Shown in pieces: positions 55,680-64,000 of a stretch of DNA of 64,000 nt. This DNA is from an uncultured delta proteobacterium (lineage in GTDB: Bacteria > Desulfobacterota > Desulfobulbia > Desulfobulbales > Desulfocapsaceae), in contig CAIUQR010000130.1 of the NCBI GenBank assembly GCA_903901335.1, positions 1-64,000 on the forward strand, written 5' to 3'. A model generated the notes under the pieces. It worked only from the letters and a program-made list of their open reading frames with translations, was not told where the DNA came from and ran no database searches. Positions within the stretch are counted from its first letter, which is position 1, and the number at the start of each line of letters is the position of its first letter. Made by a program: the position numbers and the translations under genes.

Positions 55680-56272
55680 GATAGGGCCTCAATCACTCGT
55701 TGAATTTCATGATCCTCGACGTTCGGGACAGGAAGCGCCGGAGTACCGATCTCGATCAAAGGCCCGCAATGCTGCCAGGAATGCAAAAGCCTCGGCACCA
55801 TTGGCACCACGTCAAAGCCGTTCCGATAAAGAAAAATATCAACATGATTGTTGGCAAATAATTGGGTGATGGTGTTATCAATCGACACACGGGGCGGCTC
55901 GAAGACATAGATTGCCTTCGGAGGTTTTCCCGCAAGACACATTGCCGCACCGGCCAGGATCGCGAGCGCACCACCGAGTGAATGCCCCGTGAGGATCACT
56001 TTCTGATCACCAGCCTTTGCTGTAACACCATCGGCAATTTTCAACCAAGTGTCATAAAAGCCAGCATGGACAAAACCAAGCCCCGGGATCTCTTTTATCC
56101 AGACATCCATATCGGCAAGCCAACAAGCCAGGTTGTTCGAGCCAGGAAAGGCGATAACGGTTTCGCCTTCCAGCGTTTGGATTATTGCCCGGCTGGCGCT
56201 CCCAGGGTTGCCAATATCTGGCGGTTTGTGATATGCCAGTCGGGCCGCTTGCGCATAGTCGACCGGGTTCAT
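55676..56272 (-). CDS. Class 3 lipase-like alpha/beta hydrolase in the phage lysis cassette
   Basis: A 198-residue hydrolase with the nucleophile elbow GHSLGGALAILAGAAM (Ser near residue 97) and likely Asp in GFDVVPMVP and His in VEDHEIQRVIEAL. The FPGSNNLACWLADMDV stretch matches the lipase class 3 oxyanion region. No signal peptide is seen. It is overlapped on both sides by lysis-cassette genes. A role in breaking host membrane lipids during lysis or modifying lipids is an inference. Confidence 0.82.
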   Translation of the reverse strand: MNPVDYAQAARLAYHKPPDIGNPGSASRAIIQTLEGETVIAFPGSNNLACWLADMDVWIKEIPGLGFVHAGFYDTWLKIADGVTAKAGDQKVILTGHSLGGALAILAGAAMCLAGKPPKAIYVFEPPRVSIDNTITQLFANNHVDIFLYRNGFDVVPMVPRLLHSWQHCGPLIEIGTPALPVPNVEDHEIQRVIEALS

Positions 56273-56643
56273 TATTCACCTGTATAGGGTTTTGTCACTG
56301 ACGGTGGAACGGTGACAGTTTGAATATTGATACTCCCGGCCCCCATGCTCACCACGCCAACACTCGGGATCGGGCAGGCTTCAAGGGCGGCTTTGATAAT
56401 ATTCGGGTTCCCTGTCGCATTCCTTGCAAGGGCTCCGACATTTAGCGCACAGGCAGCATCGGCCCAGGTGACGAGCTTCATGTCATCAGCGCTTCTGATG
56501 TTCTGCCGGGCCCCAGCATACCCCTGCTCAGTGTAATTAAGCGCCGCGCCGGTATACTCGTTCATGGCGCCACACCCAGACAGACAGAGCAGGGCCATGA
56601 CCAAAAACAGCATCCCATAAATAGAAAATCTTACTTTTTTCAT
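56272..56643 (-). CDS. Phage lipoprotein, unknown function
   Basis: A 123-residue lipoprotein: signal peptide MKKVRFSIYGMLFLVMALLC with lipobox LSGC, then a mature part with MNEYTGAALNYTEQGYAGAR and a Pro/Val-rich end (VTVPPSVTKPYTGE). It may be a spanin-like or superinfection-exclusion protein, but I do not recognise it. ATG 56643 follows a perfect AAAGGAGG. It overlaps both neighbours by 1-4 bp. Confidence 0.75.
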   Translation of the reverse strand: MKKVRFSIYGMLFLVMALLCLSGCGAMNEYTGAALNYTEQGYAGARQNIRSADDMKLVTWADAACALNVGALARNATGNPNIIKAALEACPIPSVGVVSMGAGSINIQTVTVPPSVTKPYTGE

Positions 56644-56825
56644 TTTGCAATTTCCTCCTTTGGTGATTCGATTGTTTTTTTGTCCTGCGGCCTCGGGTCG
56701 ATCATCGCAAGCAGAATGTAAATAAGGCTCTGTGCCTGCGCCTGCCCGGCTGCCGGTATCAGGTTGAAACATTGAGCAGTCATAATAAGGGCAACCAGGG
56801 CAATCAATATCATTTGTTTATTCAT
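56640..56825 (-). CDS. Small exported or membrane phage protein
   Basis: A 61-residue protein with a hydrophobic N-terminus (MNKQMILIALVALIMTAQCF) that may be a signal peptide or membrane anchor, a second hydrophobic stretch (SLIYILLAMI), and a charged tail (KKTIESPKEEIAK). Function unknown. ATG 56825 is used. The stop overlaps the lipoprotein start (ATGA). Confidence 0.6.
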   Translation of the reverse strand: MNKQMILIALVALIMTAQCFNLIPAAGQAQAQSLIYILLAMIDPRPQDKKTIESPKEEIAK

Positions 56826-56835
56826 CGTCTTCACC

Positions 56836-57249
56836 TCAAGAAGCAAAAAAGGTAAGCCGCTTCGCCTTCATCTTGTTCACAATCTTCTTCCACGTTGTGA
56901 AATCAAGCGTCACTGTCTGCCCGATTGCAGGAAAAAACGGAATAGTCGTTGTATTATCAATCTGAAAATACAGTCCTGCCTCGGCATACAAAGCGCGGCT
57001 GTCGTCATCCAGAGAAAAATCAACACTGTCAACTGTCACCTTTTTGTGAAATTCACTCTTTTTTAGAGCTGCCGCAACAGCATCAATTTCTGCTTGAGTC
57101 GGGATATAAGCAGGCGGTACAAAGTTTGTGCCATCATAGCTGTCTCCGATATTAGCAGTCTCGGAGGCAACAGCATCAACAGGGGCATCAACAGGCCTCC
57201 ACTCTTCAATCGCAAAAACGGTCCCGTTTGTTATTCTTGCGTATCTCAT
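56836..57249 (-). CDS. Phage tail-fibre accessory or assembly-like protein
   Basis: A 137-residue protein directly after the tail-fibre gene (TAATG overlap). The N-terminus MRYARITNGTVFAIEEWRPV resembles small phage proteins found behind tail fibres. The rest (LKKSEFHKKVTVDSVDFSLD, LTFFAS end) has no motif I can assign. A chaperone or fibre-assembly role is inferred from position. Confidence 0.6.
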   Translation of the reverse strand: MRYARITNGTVFAIEEWRPVDAPVDAVASETANIGDSYDGTNFVPPAYIPTQAEIDAVAAALKKSEFHKKVTVDSVDFSLDDDSRALYAEAGLYFQIDNTTTIPFFPAIGQTVTLDFTTWKKIVNKMKAKRLTFFAS

Positions 57250-58928
57250 TATGCCACCCATTCGAAAATCACTATTCCTGCTCCGCCATTTCCCCCAGGA
57301 TTACTCACAGAGCCACCATCCCAGCCACCTCCCCCTCCACCTGCTCCTGAGTTGGCAGAAGCTGCAAAGCCAGCACCCACGCCAGCGCCTTGTCCCTTCC
57401 CTCCGAAAAAGCCTGACCCACCATCACCTCCGGTCAAATATGATCCCGAAACCCCTTGCTCTCCCGTTGCCCCTCTGTTCCCTGTACAGTTCCATAGTGA
57501 TCCGCTAGAACCGCCTGCAGCACCGCCAGTGGAACCTGTTCCGTTTTTTGCACCACCATTGCCGCCAACAGCCGACAATGTAGATATTGTTTGCGTACCA
57601 GACTGGACTGACGTTGCTCCTCCATAACCTCCTGCTGCCCCGGAAGAACCAGCACCAGCACTCCCAATGGTTACCCCTATTGTTTTTCCAGCCACCCAAC
57701 CAGAGAAGTATTGTATGCCCAATCCTCCAGAACCGCCACCGCCAGCGCCAGATGGTATTCCCGGTGTATTGTCATTTCCCCCTCCGGCTCCCCCACCACC
57801 AACTGCCGTCACTTTAAAAACAGTGTTTAGTGACACATTATTGGGGATGGTAAATGTGCCCGAAGTGGTGAAAACCTGTTGCCGCATCACTGGAAAATTT
57901 GCCATCAAGGAATATGGGATCACCTTCCAACTTGCCGAGGCATCACAAACGAAACAGCAGGAATCACCAGAATTGAGGATGAATGTATTCGCAGAGGTTG
58001 CCCCGACTCCCGGTGTCTCTGCGTAGATAAGTTCTGCAGAATTTCCTTTGAGTGTTACCGGATATGCGGAAGGATTTACAAAATAATAACATTGCCCAGG
58101 TTGAAAACCGGATACAGCGTTAAAAGTAAGGATCTGTCCGACTGCAGAGACGTTTGTCCAGATTATTTTTCCCAGATCTGCCGACGAGATTGAACCGGTT
58201 GCTGTGTATGATGCCAAGCCGGCAACCGCCGAAGAAGAACCACTTCCAGAACCACCAGGGGAAAAGGAGGCCCCCTTGGTCAAGGTCGGATTGCTTGCCC
58301 AGGTTCCTGCCGTGACTTGTGAAATGGTGCAATACCCCATGATCCGGAAAGAAACACTTGCCCTGGCTATCGTCGAGTAAATCACACCTGGACTGTTTGA
58401 CGATCCCGACAGTGCCGTTGTTGAAATTAGGGTGTTTTCATCGAGGGAAATTCCAGAAGTATTGACAATAGCAACCTCTGCTGTGCCTGCATTATTAATC
58501 GCCAGAATTGCCAGGTTAGCCGGGACACCGCTTGCCGTGCCCAGGGTCGCACTCTGTGGCACAGTAAGAGATATGGCAGCAGGGATCGGAACGGGGGTAA
58601 TAGCACCAGAAGCAAGTGTCGTGCTTCTGAAGTCAACCGAGCATGGTTGCAATGTACAAACCAAGGTGTTTGATGACGGAGTGAAGGAAACTACCCGAAG
58701 CTGTTGCATAAATCCTGCAAGCGGGCCGACAACAATCCAAAAAGCGTTTGTCGCATCCCTCATTTTCAAAAACCCCGTATTCGTGTCCGCCCAAAACATA
58801 TATGCATAGGCTGGTGACGGTGCCGATGCTCCGCTTTGCTGTGTAGTCATAGCCAGCAGGGCTGCATTGATTTCTGCCTCGACCGTGGCGCCCGAACCGT
58901 CAGCAATAACGACTGTTGCCTGTGTCAT
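57249..58928 (-). CDS. Tail-fibre/adhesin with glycine-rich C-terminal domain
   Basis: A 559-residue protein. The N-terminal region contains AYAYMFWADTNTGFLKMRDA, a common phage-fibre stretch, and the middle is Ser/Thr/Ala-rich. The last 180 residues are very rich in Gly, with repeated short motifs (VTAVGGGGAGGG, GGNGGAKNGTGSTGGAAGG, SGAGGGGGGWDGGS), similar in style to the polyglycine adhesin tips of some T-even phages. This part probably recognises the host surface. It follows the tail hub gene by 10 bp. Confidence 0.75.
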   Translation of the reverse strand: MTQATVVIADGSGATVEAEINAALLAMTTQQSGASAPSPAYAYMFWADTNTGFLKMRDATNAFWIVVGPLAGFMQQLRVVSFTPSSNTLVCTLQPCSVDFRSTTLASGAITPVPIPAAISLTVPQSATLGTASGVPANLAILAINNAGTAEVAIVNTSGISLDENTLISTTALSGSSNSPGVIYSTIARASVSFRIMGYCTISQVTAGTWASNPTLTKGASFSPGGSGSGSSSAVAGLASYTATGSISSADLGKIIWTNVSAVGQILTFNAVSGFQPGQCYYFVNPSAYPVTLKGNSAELIYAETPGVGATSANTFILNSGDSCCFVCDASASWKVIPYSLMANFPVMRQQVFTTSGTFTIPNNVSLNTVFKVTAVGGGGAGGGNDNTPGIPSGAGGGGSGGLGIQYFSGWVAGKTIGVTIGSAGAGSSGAAGGYGGATSVQSGTQTISTLSAVGGNGGAKNGTGSTGGAAGGSSGSLWNCTGNRGATGEQGVSGSYLTGGDGGSGFFGGKGQGAGVGAGFAASANSGAGGGGGGWDGGSVSNPGGNGGAGIVIFEWVA

Positions 58929-58938
58929 AGTTTTCCCC

Positions 58939-61869
58939 TTAATATCCCTGTGAAAGCCAATTTATTGTTCGGGCAACGCCAGTTCCCGCATTCTTGATCT
59001 GTACTGTAAATCCTGCTGTGCTTTGTGGTGTTAAAAAGATTTGATCCCCTGCCGTGGGGTTGACGATTGCAATCTGTACCGACGGAGCCACCTGAAAAGG
59101 TGTCGCATATGTTATTGCCGAACCAGCAGCCAAGATGGCGACATTCGCCCCACGTTCGTTTCTATCTGGCATATCAACAGTGAACGAGAAAGAACTTAAT
59201 ACGGCAATTATGCTGGGCTGCGTGCTCGTCAATTGCACCTTGAACTTGAATTTCCTCCCAACATATATGCCGGGAGTGAAAATTTTCCAAGCACCATATG
59301 TCCCAGTAATGTCAGCTACTGCAATATTGATATTGAGACTTGCAAGCCCCGCATAATTCCCCGCGACAGATCCTAATGCAGAGACAAGTGGAACAGCAGA
59401 GAAAAGGGCATTCGCAGCGTCTGCACGGAAAACATAATTAGCAGTCACATTGCACGGCTGTACTGTTCCGACATCAACCTCATGCCCAACCGGGACTGTA
59501 TAATTGCCAACCAATTGCCCCGCAGTCAAGGCGACCTCATTGGCTCCATTGACCGAGCATAAAGTCAAGGTTCCTGTCCATCCCGTCGCCTTCTCGTTCC
59601 ATGAAGCAGCAACGTTTTCAAGAATGAACGTTCCTGATAGTGAAATGCTCGACGGGGTTGCCGAGTATGCATATGTAGAATGAACCGAAACCCAGTAGGT
59701 GCCGTCTCCACTTGTCGCATATTCTAAATTTGAAGTCCAGCCGAGAACCTGGGCAGACTGCCAGCTTGCGCCACACCTGATTTCATAATCAACGGCTCGT
59801 GCCGGGTCGGTTGCCTTGTCCCACGACAGAAAAGTCTGGTTTCCACGGACGAATGCTTTCAGCCCGGTAAGGTTCTGTAGCGGCGCCTTCAGATTTTGCC
59901 CTGTGACGACGTATTGGTAAGCATTGACAGCCGAAAGTTGTTGCAGTGCCAAGCCATAAACATTAAAGGAGCAGAACTTGAAAAAGAGAGCCTTGCCGAT
60001 CATCCCCGTGTTGATCGCTGCACCCTTCAGGACAGCACCGTCAACTCTGACGATCTGGTCACCGATTGAATGGCCCGCCGCCGCTGTATTGTATTGCCCT
60101 CTTGCCAGGGTTCCAAGGTCGTAGGCGTTCTGGCCGGTCAAGGTTGCGCCCTGATATGTCAGATATTCAAAATTCGCGCCAGGAATGCAAAGAAGGGTTG
60201 CCATGGCCGTTTGATCGGCAGCAGTTCCGGAAAATATCTGGCCCCCGAGTCCATCAAGCAAAAGAGAAAGCGTGGTGCTGCCACTCGTCATGTTGGCCGT
60301 CAGATGTCCGACCCTTCCCCTGGCGGTGATCTGCCCGGCCTGTGAATAGGTTGTGCCGTCGTTCGATACCCAGACATTGCAGCCTCCCCATCCGGTATTT
60401 CCGGCCTGGCCGGTCGCTGCAATTCCAAGCTCGATACCTGACGAGCCGGTAATATCCGCCATTGCCAGTTCGAAAAAGACCGGGGCAAAGACGTTTCCGG
60501 GGTCAATATTATAGTTTGCTGCATACCCTGAGCCGCTGCCAGGCGTTACCTGTATCCGGCTTGCCACTCCGGGGGGGGCGTCCTCAGCCGTGATGGTCAG
60601 CGTTCCTTTTTCGTCTTCCTCGACAATAATAATTCTGACCGGCTTGAGATTCAAACCGATTGCCGTATCAGTCAGTGTTACGATATCAGTCGGCTCAAGG
60701 TATGCATAATTCCAGCCAAGCCGGAATTCGTATTGATTTCTGATATAGACCGATCTTTGCAGGATAAGCGAGGCCGCCGCATGGGCCGCTGTCGGGTCTG
60801 TTATTTGATGGGCCGTGACCGTATCCATAGGCAAAAGGCCGAACGTGTCAATGCTGGCTTGGTCCTGCACCTGACAGATTTCCTGGTTGTACTCATTCAG
60901 CCCGTTGAGATATTCAACGGAAACCTGATTCCAGGCGTCTGAAGATGTGTTTGCCGTGGTCGGAATCGCATTTCGTTTGACCAGTACAGGATCATCAGAC
61001 GGTGAATCAACGATAAAATCATCGTCTCCGAGGTTGATGAGCGTTGAGCTTGGGGCCGTGTAGGTGTAACCGTTTCCGGTGACGTTCTGGTCGCCATACG
61101 GCACGATTTTCAACACACCTTCAGAGAAATAGACGCCTGAGTTCGTGATCTGCATTAGGTCTGTGAGTATCTGTGCAACTTGAACTTGAGTGTCATAGAT
61201 AGGCGATAAAAAAAGTCCCATCGCACCGCAATAATTCTGAAAGACAGTAAGGCTCCCGATCTTTGAGGCCGGAAACACGGCACCATAACGGGCATTGGTC
61301 AGGATGTCATAAACAATATCAGCCGGATTCGCCCCGCCGTAGGCACAATTGACATTCGAGAATGGGCCGACAACTTCAAACGACAGAGACGGCATGTCCG
61401 TAGCGTCTCCGAGGTCGAAGTTGGCTGCTGACAGATAACCTACGCCCCGATAGTTCAGTGATTGAGCCGGGAACAGGCTATCCATATACGCCCATGTCGC
61501 TTGGTTGTCAGCGCCGGTAAACAGGTTGAAGACCGAGGCGTCAACCGTGGCGATTTTGTTCTTTCCGGACCACATCTGCCCAGTACTGGCGACCAGGCCC
61601 TCACAAAGCGCCATCGCAAAAGAGACGGTATAGGTCCATGAGGTTTGAGTGCTTCCGCCACCCCCACCCCCGCCTTTTCCGCCACCATCACCGCCCGTAT
61701 TTTTGACGTGCGGAACGGGTGTGAAGGCGCCATACCATAAGATATTTCCAGTCACCCGGCTTTTGCCGTACATGATCGGCAGCGGGTTGCCGTTGCAACT
61801 GGTCTGCATCTGGATTGCAGTAGTTACCGGGTCGACGTTTGAAATCGGCTTGGAGGATCCTCCGCCCAT
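58939..61869 (-). CDS. Phage tail tip/hub protein (RcGTA g15-like)
   Basis: A 976-residue structural protein. The N-terminus (PVTTAIQMQTSCNGNPLPIM) followed by YGKSRVTGNILWYG resembles the baseplate hub/tail-tip proteins of siphoviruses and gene transfer agents. A polyglycine loop (GGDGGGKGGGGGGGS) is near residue 60-75. Central sequences (ITNSGVYFSEGVLKIVPYGD) fit the hub domain, and the C-terminal part has fibronectin-like sections. It forms the tail tip that contacts the cell. It overlaps the NlpC/P60 gene by one base (TAATG). Confidence 0.8.
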   Translation of the reverse strand: MGGGSSKPISNVDPVTTAIQMQTSCNGNPLPIMYGKSRVTGNILWYGAFTPVPHVKNTGGDGGGKGGGGGGGSTQTSWTYTVSFAMALCEGLVASTGQMWSGKNKIATVDASVFNLFTGADNQATWAYMDSLFPAQSLNYRGVGYLSAANFDLGDATDMPSLSFEVVGPFSNVNCAYGGANPADIVYDILTNARYGAVFPASKIGSLTVFQNYCGAMGLFLSPIYDTQVQVAQILTDLMQITNSGVYFSEGVLKIVPYGDQNVTGNGYTYTAPSSTLINLGDDDFIVDSPSDDPVLVKRNAIPTTANTSSDAWNQVSVEYLNGLNEYNQEICQVQDQASIDTFGLLPMDTVTAHQITDPTAAHAAASLILQRSVYIRNQYEFRLGWNYAYLEPTDIVTLTDTAIGLNLKPVRIIIVEEDEKGTLTITAEDAPPGVASRIQVTPGSGSGYAANYNIDPGNVFAPVFFELAMADITGSSGIELGIAATGQAGNTGWGGCNVWVSNDGTTYSQAGQITARGRVGHLTANMTSGSTTLSLLLDGLGGQIFSGTAADQTAMATLLCIPGANFEYLTYQGATLTGQNAYDLGTLARGQYNTAAAGHSIGDQIVRVDGAVLKGAAINTGMIGKALFFKFCSFNVYGLALQQLSAVNAYQYVVTGQNLKAPLQNLTGLKAFVRGNQTFLSWDKATDPARAVDYEIRCGASWQSAQVLGWTSNLEYATSGDGTYWVSVHSTYAYSATPSSISLSGTFILENVAASWNEKATGWTGTLTLCSVNGANEVALTAGQLVGNYTVPVGHEVDVGTVQPCNVTANYVFRADAANALFSAVPLVSALGSVAGNYAGLASLNINIAVADITGTYGAWKIFTPGIYVGRKFKFKVQLTSTQPSIIAVLSSFSFTVDMPDRNERGANVAILAAGSAITYATPFQVAPSVQIAIVNPTAGDQIFLTPQSTAGFTVQIKNAGTGVARTINWLSQGY

Positions 61870-62291
61870 TACTTAGCCCTCCAAAATGAATGCAAGCGCC
61901 CCTGAAGTTCTGCCTGGTCGGCATCGGAATAGACAACGCCCTGGCCTTTGTAGGCGTGGATTACCCTGGGCCACTCAACAACAATGGCTCCGTGAGAAGC
62001 ACAACGGCCGAACCGGAACATGGCAATGTCTCCCGGCTTAGGGCTTTTCACTTCTCGGCAATACTTTTTGATGTAGGCAAGGAAACGCTCTTCCGAGCGG
62101 TGAAAATGCCAGTCTGGCGGGTACTCTTCCACCTGTTGTCCCGGGGGGCCACCCATGCCAACATTTGAAAAGACGCCAATCAAGAAGTGCGCACAATCAA
62201 CCCCGACGCCCTTGATGCAGGCTCGATGGTGGAATGGCGTCAGTATCCAGCTTTCAGCCTCGGCAAGGATCTCTTCAGCTTTCCCTTTCAT
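61869..62291 (-). CDS. NlpC/P60-family tail peptidase
   Basis: A 140-residue cell-wall peptidase on the tail tip. The catalytic Cys is in KGVGVDCAHFLIGVFS, the His in ASHGAIVVEW, and a second His in VIHAYKGQGVVYS. It would locally open peptidoglycan during DNA entry. ATG 62291 is used because the upstream extension lies inside the previous gene. It overlaps its neighbours by 4 and 1 bases. Confidence 0.85.
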   Translation of the reverse strand: MKGKAEEILAEAESWILTPFHHRACIKGVGVDCAHFLIGVFSNVGMGGPPGQQVEEYPPDWHFHRSEERFLAYIKKYCREVKSPKPGDIAMFRFGRCASHGAIVVEWPRVIHAYKGQGVVYSDADQAELQGRLHSFWRAK

Positions 62292-63136
62292 ATGGCCGTC
62301 TCCGGAACCGGGATATAAGGAAAGCCACGAAAATTGGCCTTGTTGTTGAATCTGGAAACGCACATCGAAAGGGATTTATCACAGCCAGGGTAAAGCGTCA
62401 TGGTATCGCCATAATAGGGCGTAGACGGCAGAGGTAAAAAAACCTGGAACGAACCAGGGTCGTAATTTTTTATCGTCCGGCGAAGTCCAGCCAGCGCCCC
62501 GGTGAGCCATAAAGCATAGCCGCCATTGAAATACCCTGAAGCCTGGCCGGAATTGCAAACGATATTTGTTACAGAAGAGCCGCCTATGTCCGTGGATGCC
62601 GCGCCAAAACTGGCCCGCGAAACAGTACAGCCCGTATCATAGAGGGCCCTCATGCAGTTTGCTTGATAGATATTCCGGGGCATCTGGACATTGAATTGTG
62701 CAATATCGGAATTGATGCGGCATTTCATGCCCGCCCTGGCGATTTCCAGGTCTGCGAAGTCACCGGAAAACAGATTGATCGTACCGACCAGGGCCGGGGC
62801 CGTTGAAATATAAGCCCGCTCAAGGACCACGTTTGCACCATCGAAAGCACCGGCAGCAGCAGCGGCCAGCATCGGCAATCCGTTTACAAGATCTGTGGGT
62901 TTCGGGTAGATCTCAAGGTCGAGCGTGTCAACTTCAAGGCCGATTGTCGTCCTTGTCTGGGATCTCACAAAAACCGGACCGCTGGCTGAATAGGTAAATG
63001 TGTTCAACAGGTCAACGTCAAAATCGGTATATCGGAGGATGGTCCCGGAAATCAGGGTGATTGTGTACAGGTCGGCCAGGGTGAATATCTGGTTTGACTG
63101 TAAATATGTGAGTAATCCGCCTGATATATTTTTCAT
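62288..63136 (-). CDS. DUF2163 / BR0599-family phage tail protein
   Basis: A 282-residue protein with the DUF2163 region (FTYSASGPVFVRSQTRTTIG; LEVDTLDLEIYP) and the C-terminal BR0599 domain (GCTVSRASFG; ITLYPGCDKS-type end seen here as MTLYPGCDKSLSMCVSRFNN). In gene transfer agents and similar phages this protein sits at the tail tip between the distal tail protein and the NlpC peptidase. The stop overlaps the next start. Confidence 0.85.
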   Translation of the reverse strand: MKNISGGLLTYLQSNQIFTLADLYTITLISGTILRYTDFDVDLLNTFTYSASGPVFVRSQTRTTIGLEVDTLDLEIYPKPTDLVNGLPMLAAAAAGAFDGANVVLERAYISTAPALVGTINLFSGDFADLEIARAGMKCRINSDIAQFNVQMPRNIYQANCMRALYDTGCTVSRASFGAASTDIGGSSVTNIVCNSGQASGYFNGGYALWLTGALAGLRRTIKNYDPGSFQVFLPLPSTPYYGDTMTLYPGCDKSLSMCVSRFNNKANFRGFPYIPVPETAI

Positions 63137-63756
63137 TACACTCTATTGCCGGCAGCGCCGATCATTTCCAGTTTTTTCAATTCATAGAGGTCTTGCATAA
63201 ATAACGAAAAATCAGCCATATCCTGAAGAAAACGACACCGATAATAATATGTTCCTGTCCAGGTTAAAGGCAGGCCATTTCCCGGCGCCACAGTGAACGT
63301 TACCAGGCCGTTTGTATCAATATTATAATTTGTGCCGACCGTCTGAAGGACACCGTTTTTGTAAATCAGCGGGGTCGAATTGGTGTTTTGCACCGGCTCT
63401 TGAAAAGAGAAGCCACCGGCACCAAAGCCGCGCCGAAGCTGAAAGGCCGTTGTCGCTCCATCACCTGTCCCGAAGTTGGCCAGGGTAACGGTGTTGTCCA
63501 TAGGAACTGAAAGCAAAAAAGAGTCAAACTGCCCTTTCATCTGCAAAAACATGCCGGCCAGGGTATCAAGATCCGCGCCTCGGTTGCCGTCCCGTAGAAA
63601 CTCGAAAGACATGCTGATTTTCCAAAGCGGATATGCAGCATAGGCGACGCGAAGCTCACGCCCTGACACGGCCCGCTTGATAGCCGTTGAAAAGGTCGGG
63701 CTTATCTGGTAGTTCCAGGCCAGGCCAGGCAGTGTCGGAAAAATTGCATTGCTCAT
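63136..63756 (-). CDS. DUF2460-family distal tail protein
   Basis: A 206-residue protein. It starts MSNAIFPTLPGLAWNYQISP and ends with the variable FLQDMADFSLFMQDLYELKK region. This is the DUF2460 family, the distal tail protein in RcGTA-type tails. It overlaps DUF2163 by one base and is followed on the minus strand in the usual order. Confidence 0.85.
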   Translation of the reverse strand: MSNAIFPTLPGLAWNYQISPTFSTAIKRAVSGRELRVAYAAYPLWKISMSFEFLRDGNRGADLDTLAGMFLQMKGQFDSFLLSVPMDNTVTLANFGTGDGATTAFQLRRGFGAGGFSFQEPVQNTNSTPLIYKNGVLQTVGTNYNIDTNGLVTFTVAPGNGLPLTWTGTYYYRCRFLQDMADFSLFMQDLYELKKLEMIGAAGNRV

Positions 63757-63757
63757 T

Positions 63758-64000
63758 TTATGCCTTTTGCGGTGAGAAATTCCGCCCTAAGCGCCGGGCA
63801 ACCTGCGAGAATCCGGAAGCATTATCTTGCAATAAGCGTGTCACGCTCTTGGCGTCAATAGCGTGAATATGGATGTTTGCGGGACCTCCGCCGCCCATTG
63901 TCCCGCCTTCGCGCATATTCTGGGCAAACTGTTCCGGGATGATCATTTCCCCCTTGTGGATCTTGGTGATCATGTCGCCGGGAACGTCCCAAGAGCCCAC
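63758..64000 (-). CDS. Phage tail tape-measure protein, C-terminal end (partial)
   Basis: The last 80 codons of a larger gene that continues past the window edge. WDVPGDMITKIHKGEMIIPE and FAQNMREGGTMGGGGPANIHIHAID are typical of tape-measure C-termini. Tape-measure proteins set tail length. The stop is one base before the DUF2460 start. Confidence 0.8.
   Translation of the reverse strand: MGSWDVPGDMITKIHKGEMIIPEQFAQNMREGGTMGGGGPANIHIHAIDAKSVTRLLQDNASGFSQVARRLGRNFSPQKA

Larger units (their letters stand above)
53113..64000. mobile_element. Prophage integrated at tRNA-Ala, partial (continues past the right edge)
   Basis: It begins with a tyrosine integrase after tRNA-Ala. On the opposite strand are a dam fragment, a lysis cassette, tail-fibre genes and tail tip genes up to the tape-measure C-terminus at the window edge. 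The tail gene set points to a long non-contractile (siphovirus) tail. Head genes, replication genes and the second attachment site are not in view. Confidence 0.9.

Overview
The window looks like a chromosome segment of a sulfate-reducing or sulfur-disproportionating member of the Desulfobacterota, most likely a Desulfobulbales relative. The main evidence is a complete set of genes for adenylylsulfate reductase (aprBA) and its membrane electron donor complex (qmoABC). The taxon is an inference from gene content only.

Layout. (1) 1-670: the start of tuf and four tRNA genes (Thr-GGT, Gly-TCC, Tyr-GTA, Thr-TGT), all on the minus strand, in the same order as the E. coli thrU-tyrU-glyT-thrT-tufB cluster. 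(2) 790-8806: dissimilatory sulfate reduction. aprBA has its own sigma70-type promoter and terminator, followed by qmoABC, which ends in its own terminator. A 133-bp palindromic element lies between the two units, and a strong hairpin lies between qmoB and qmoC. (3) 8833-17747: ftsK, nusB and the riboflavin/FAD genes ribH, ribBA, ribE and ribF, with two TPR proteins and a zinc-ribbon/HEAT-like protein inserted between ribE and ribF. (4) 17798-26465: tRNA-Leu, GTP-dependent PEP carboxykinase, a rhomboid protease, hflKC, truA and an FAD-dependent dehydrogenase. (5) 26500-26745: a small [2Fe-2S]-type gene with an in-frame UGA and a SECIS-like hairpin, a candidate selenoprotein and the most interesting item here. 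(6) 26780-38335: a mosaic of housekeeping and accessory genes: DUF1456, HNH, an RsuA-family pseudouridine synthase, a secreted metzincin-like protease, tag, a PAS-GGDEF-EAL regulator beside a DUF917 gene, a phosphatidylserine-synthase-like gene, a toxin-antitoxin pair with a frameshifted toxin, and a REP-associated transposase with its repeats. (7) 38336-52783: thiE, citrate synthase, a PilZ protein, polA, a RaiA/cold-shock fusion, ferrochelatase, and the cell-shape operon mreBCD-mrdA-rodA. (8) 53037-64000: a prophage integrated next to tRNA-Ala(GGC). It has a tyrosine integrase, a truncated dam fragment, a tightly overlapping lysis cassette (endolysin, small membrane protein, 38-residue zinc ribbon, class 3 lipase, lipoprotein) and a tail module whose gene order matches the RcGTA g11-g15 type. 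The prophage runs off the right edge.

How the parts work together. AprBA reduces APS to sulfite with electrons from menaquinol passed through QmoABC. The riboflavin block supplies FAD and FMN for these and other flavoenzymes. PEP carboxykinase and citrate synthase belong to central carbon metabolism, and mreBCD-mrdA-rodA encode the elongasome. All start choices were made by eye from ribosome-binding-site spacing and family length. No database search was possible, so family names come from recognised motifs and remembered families.
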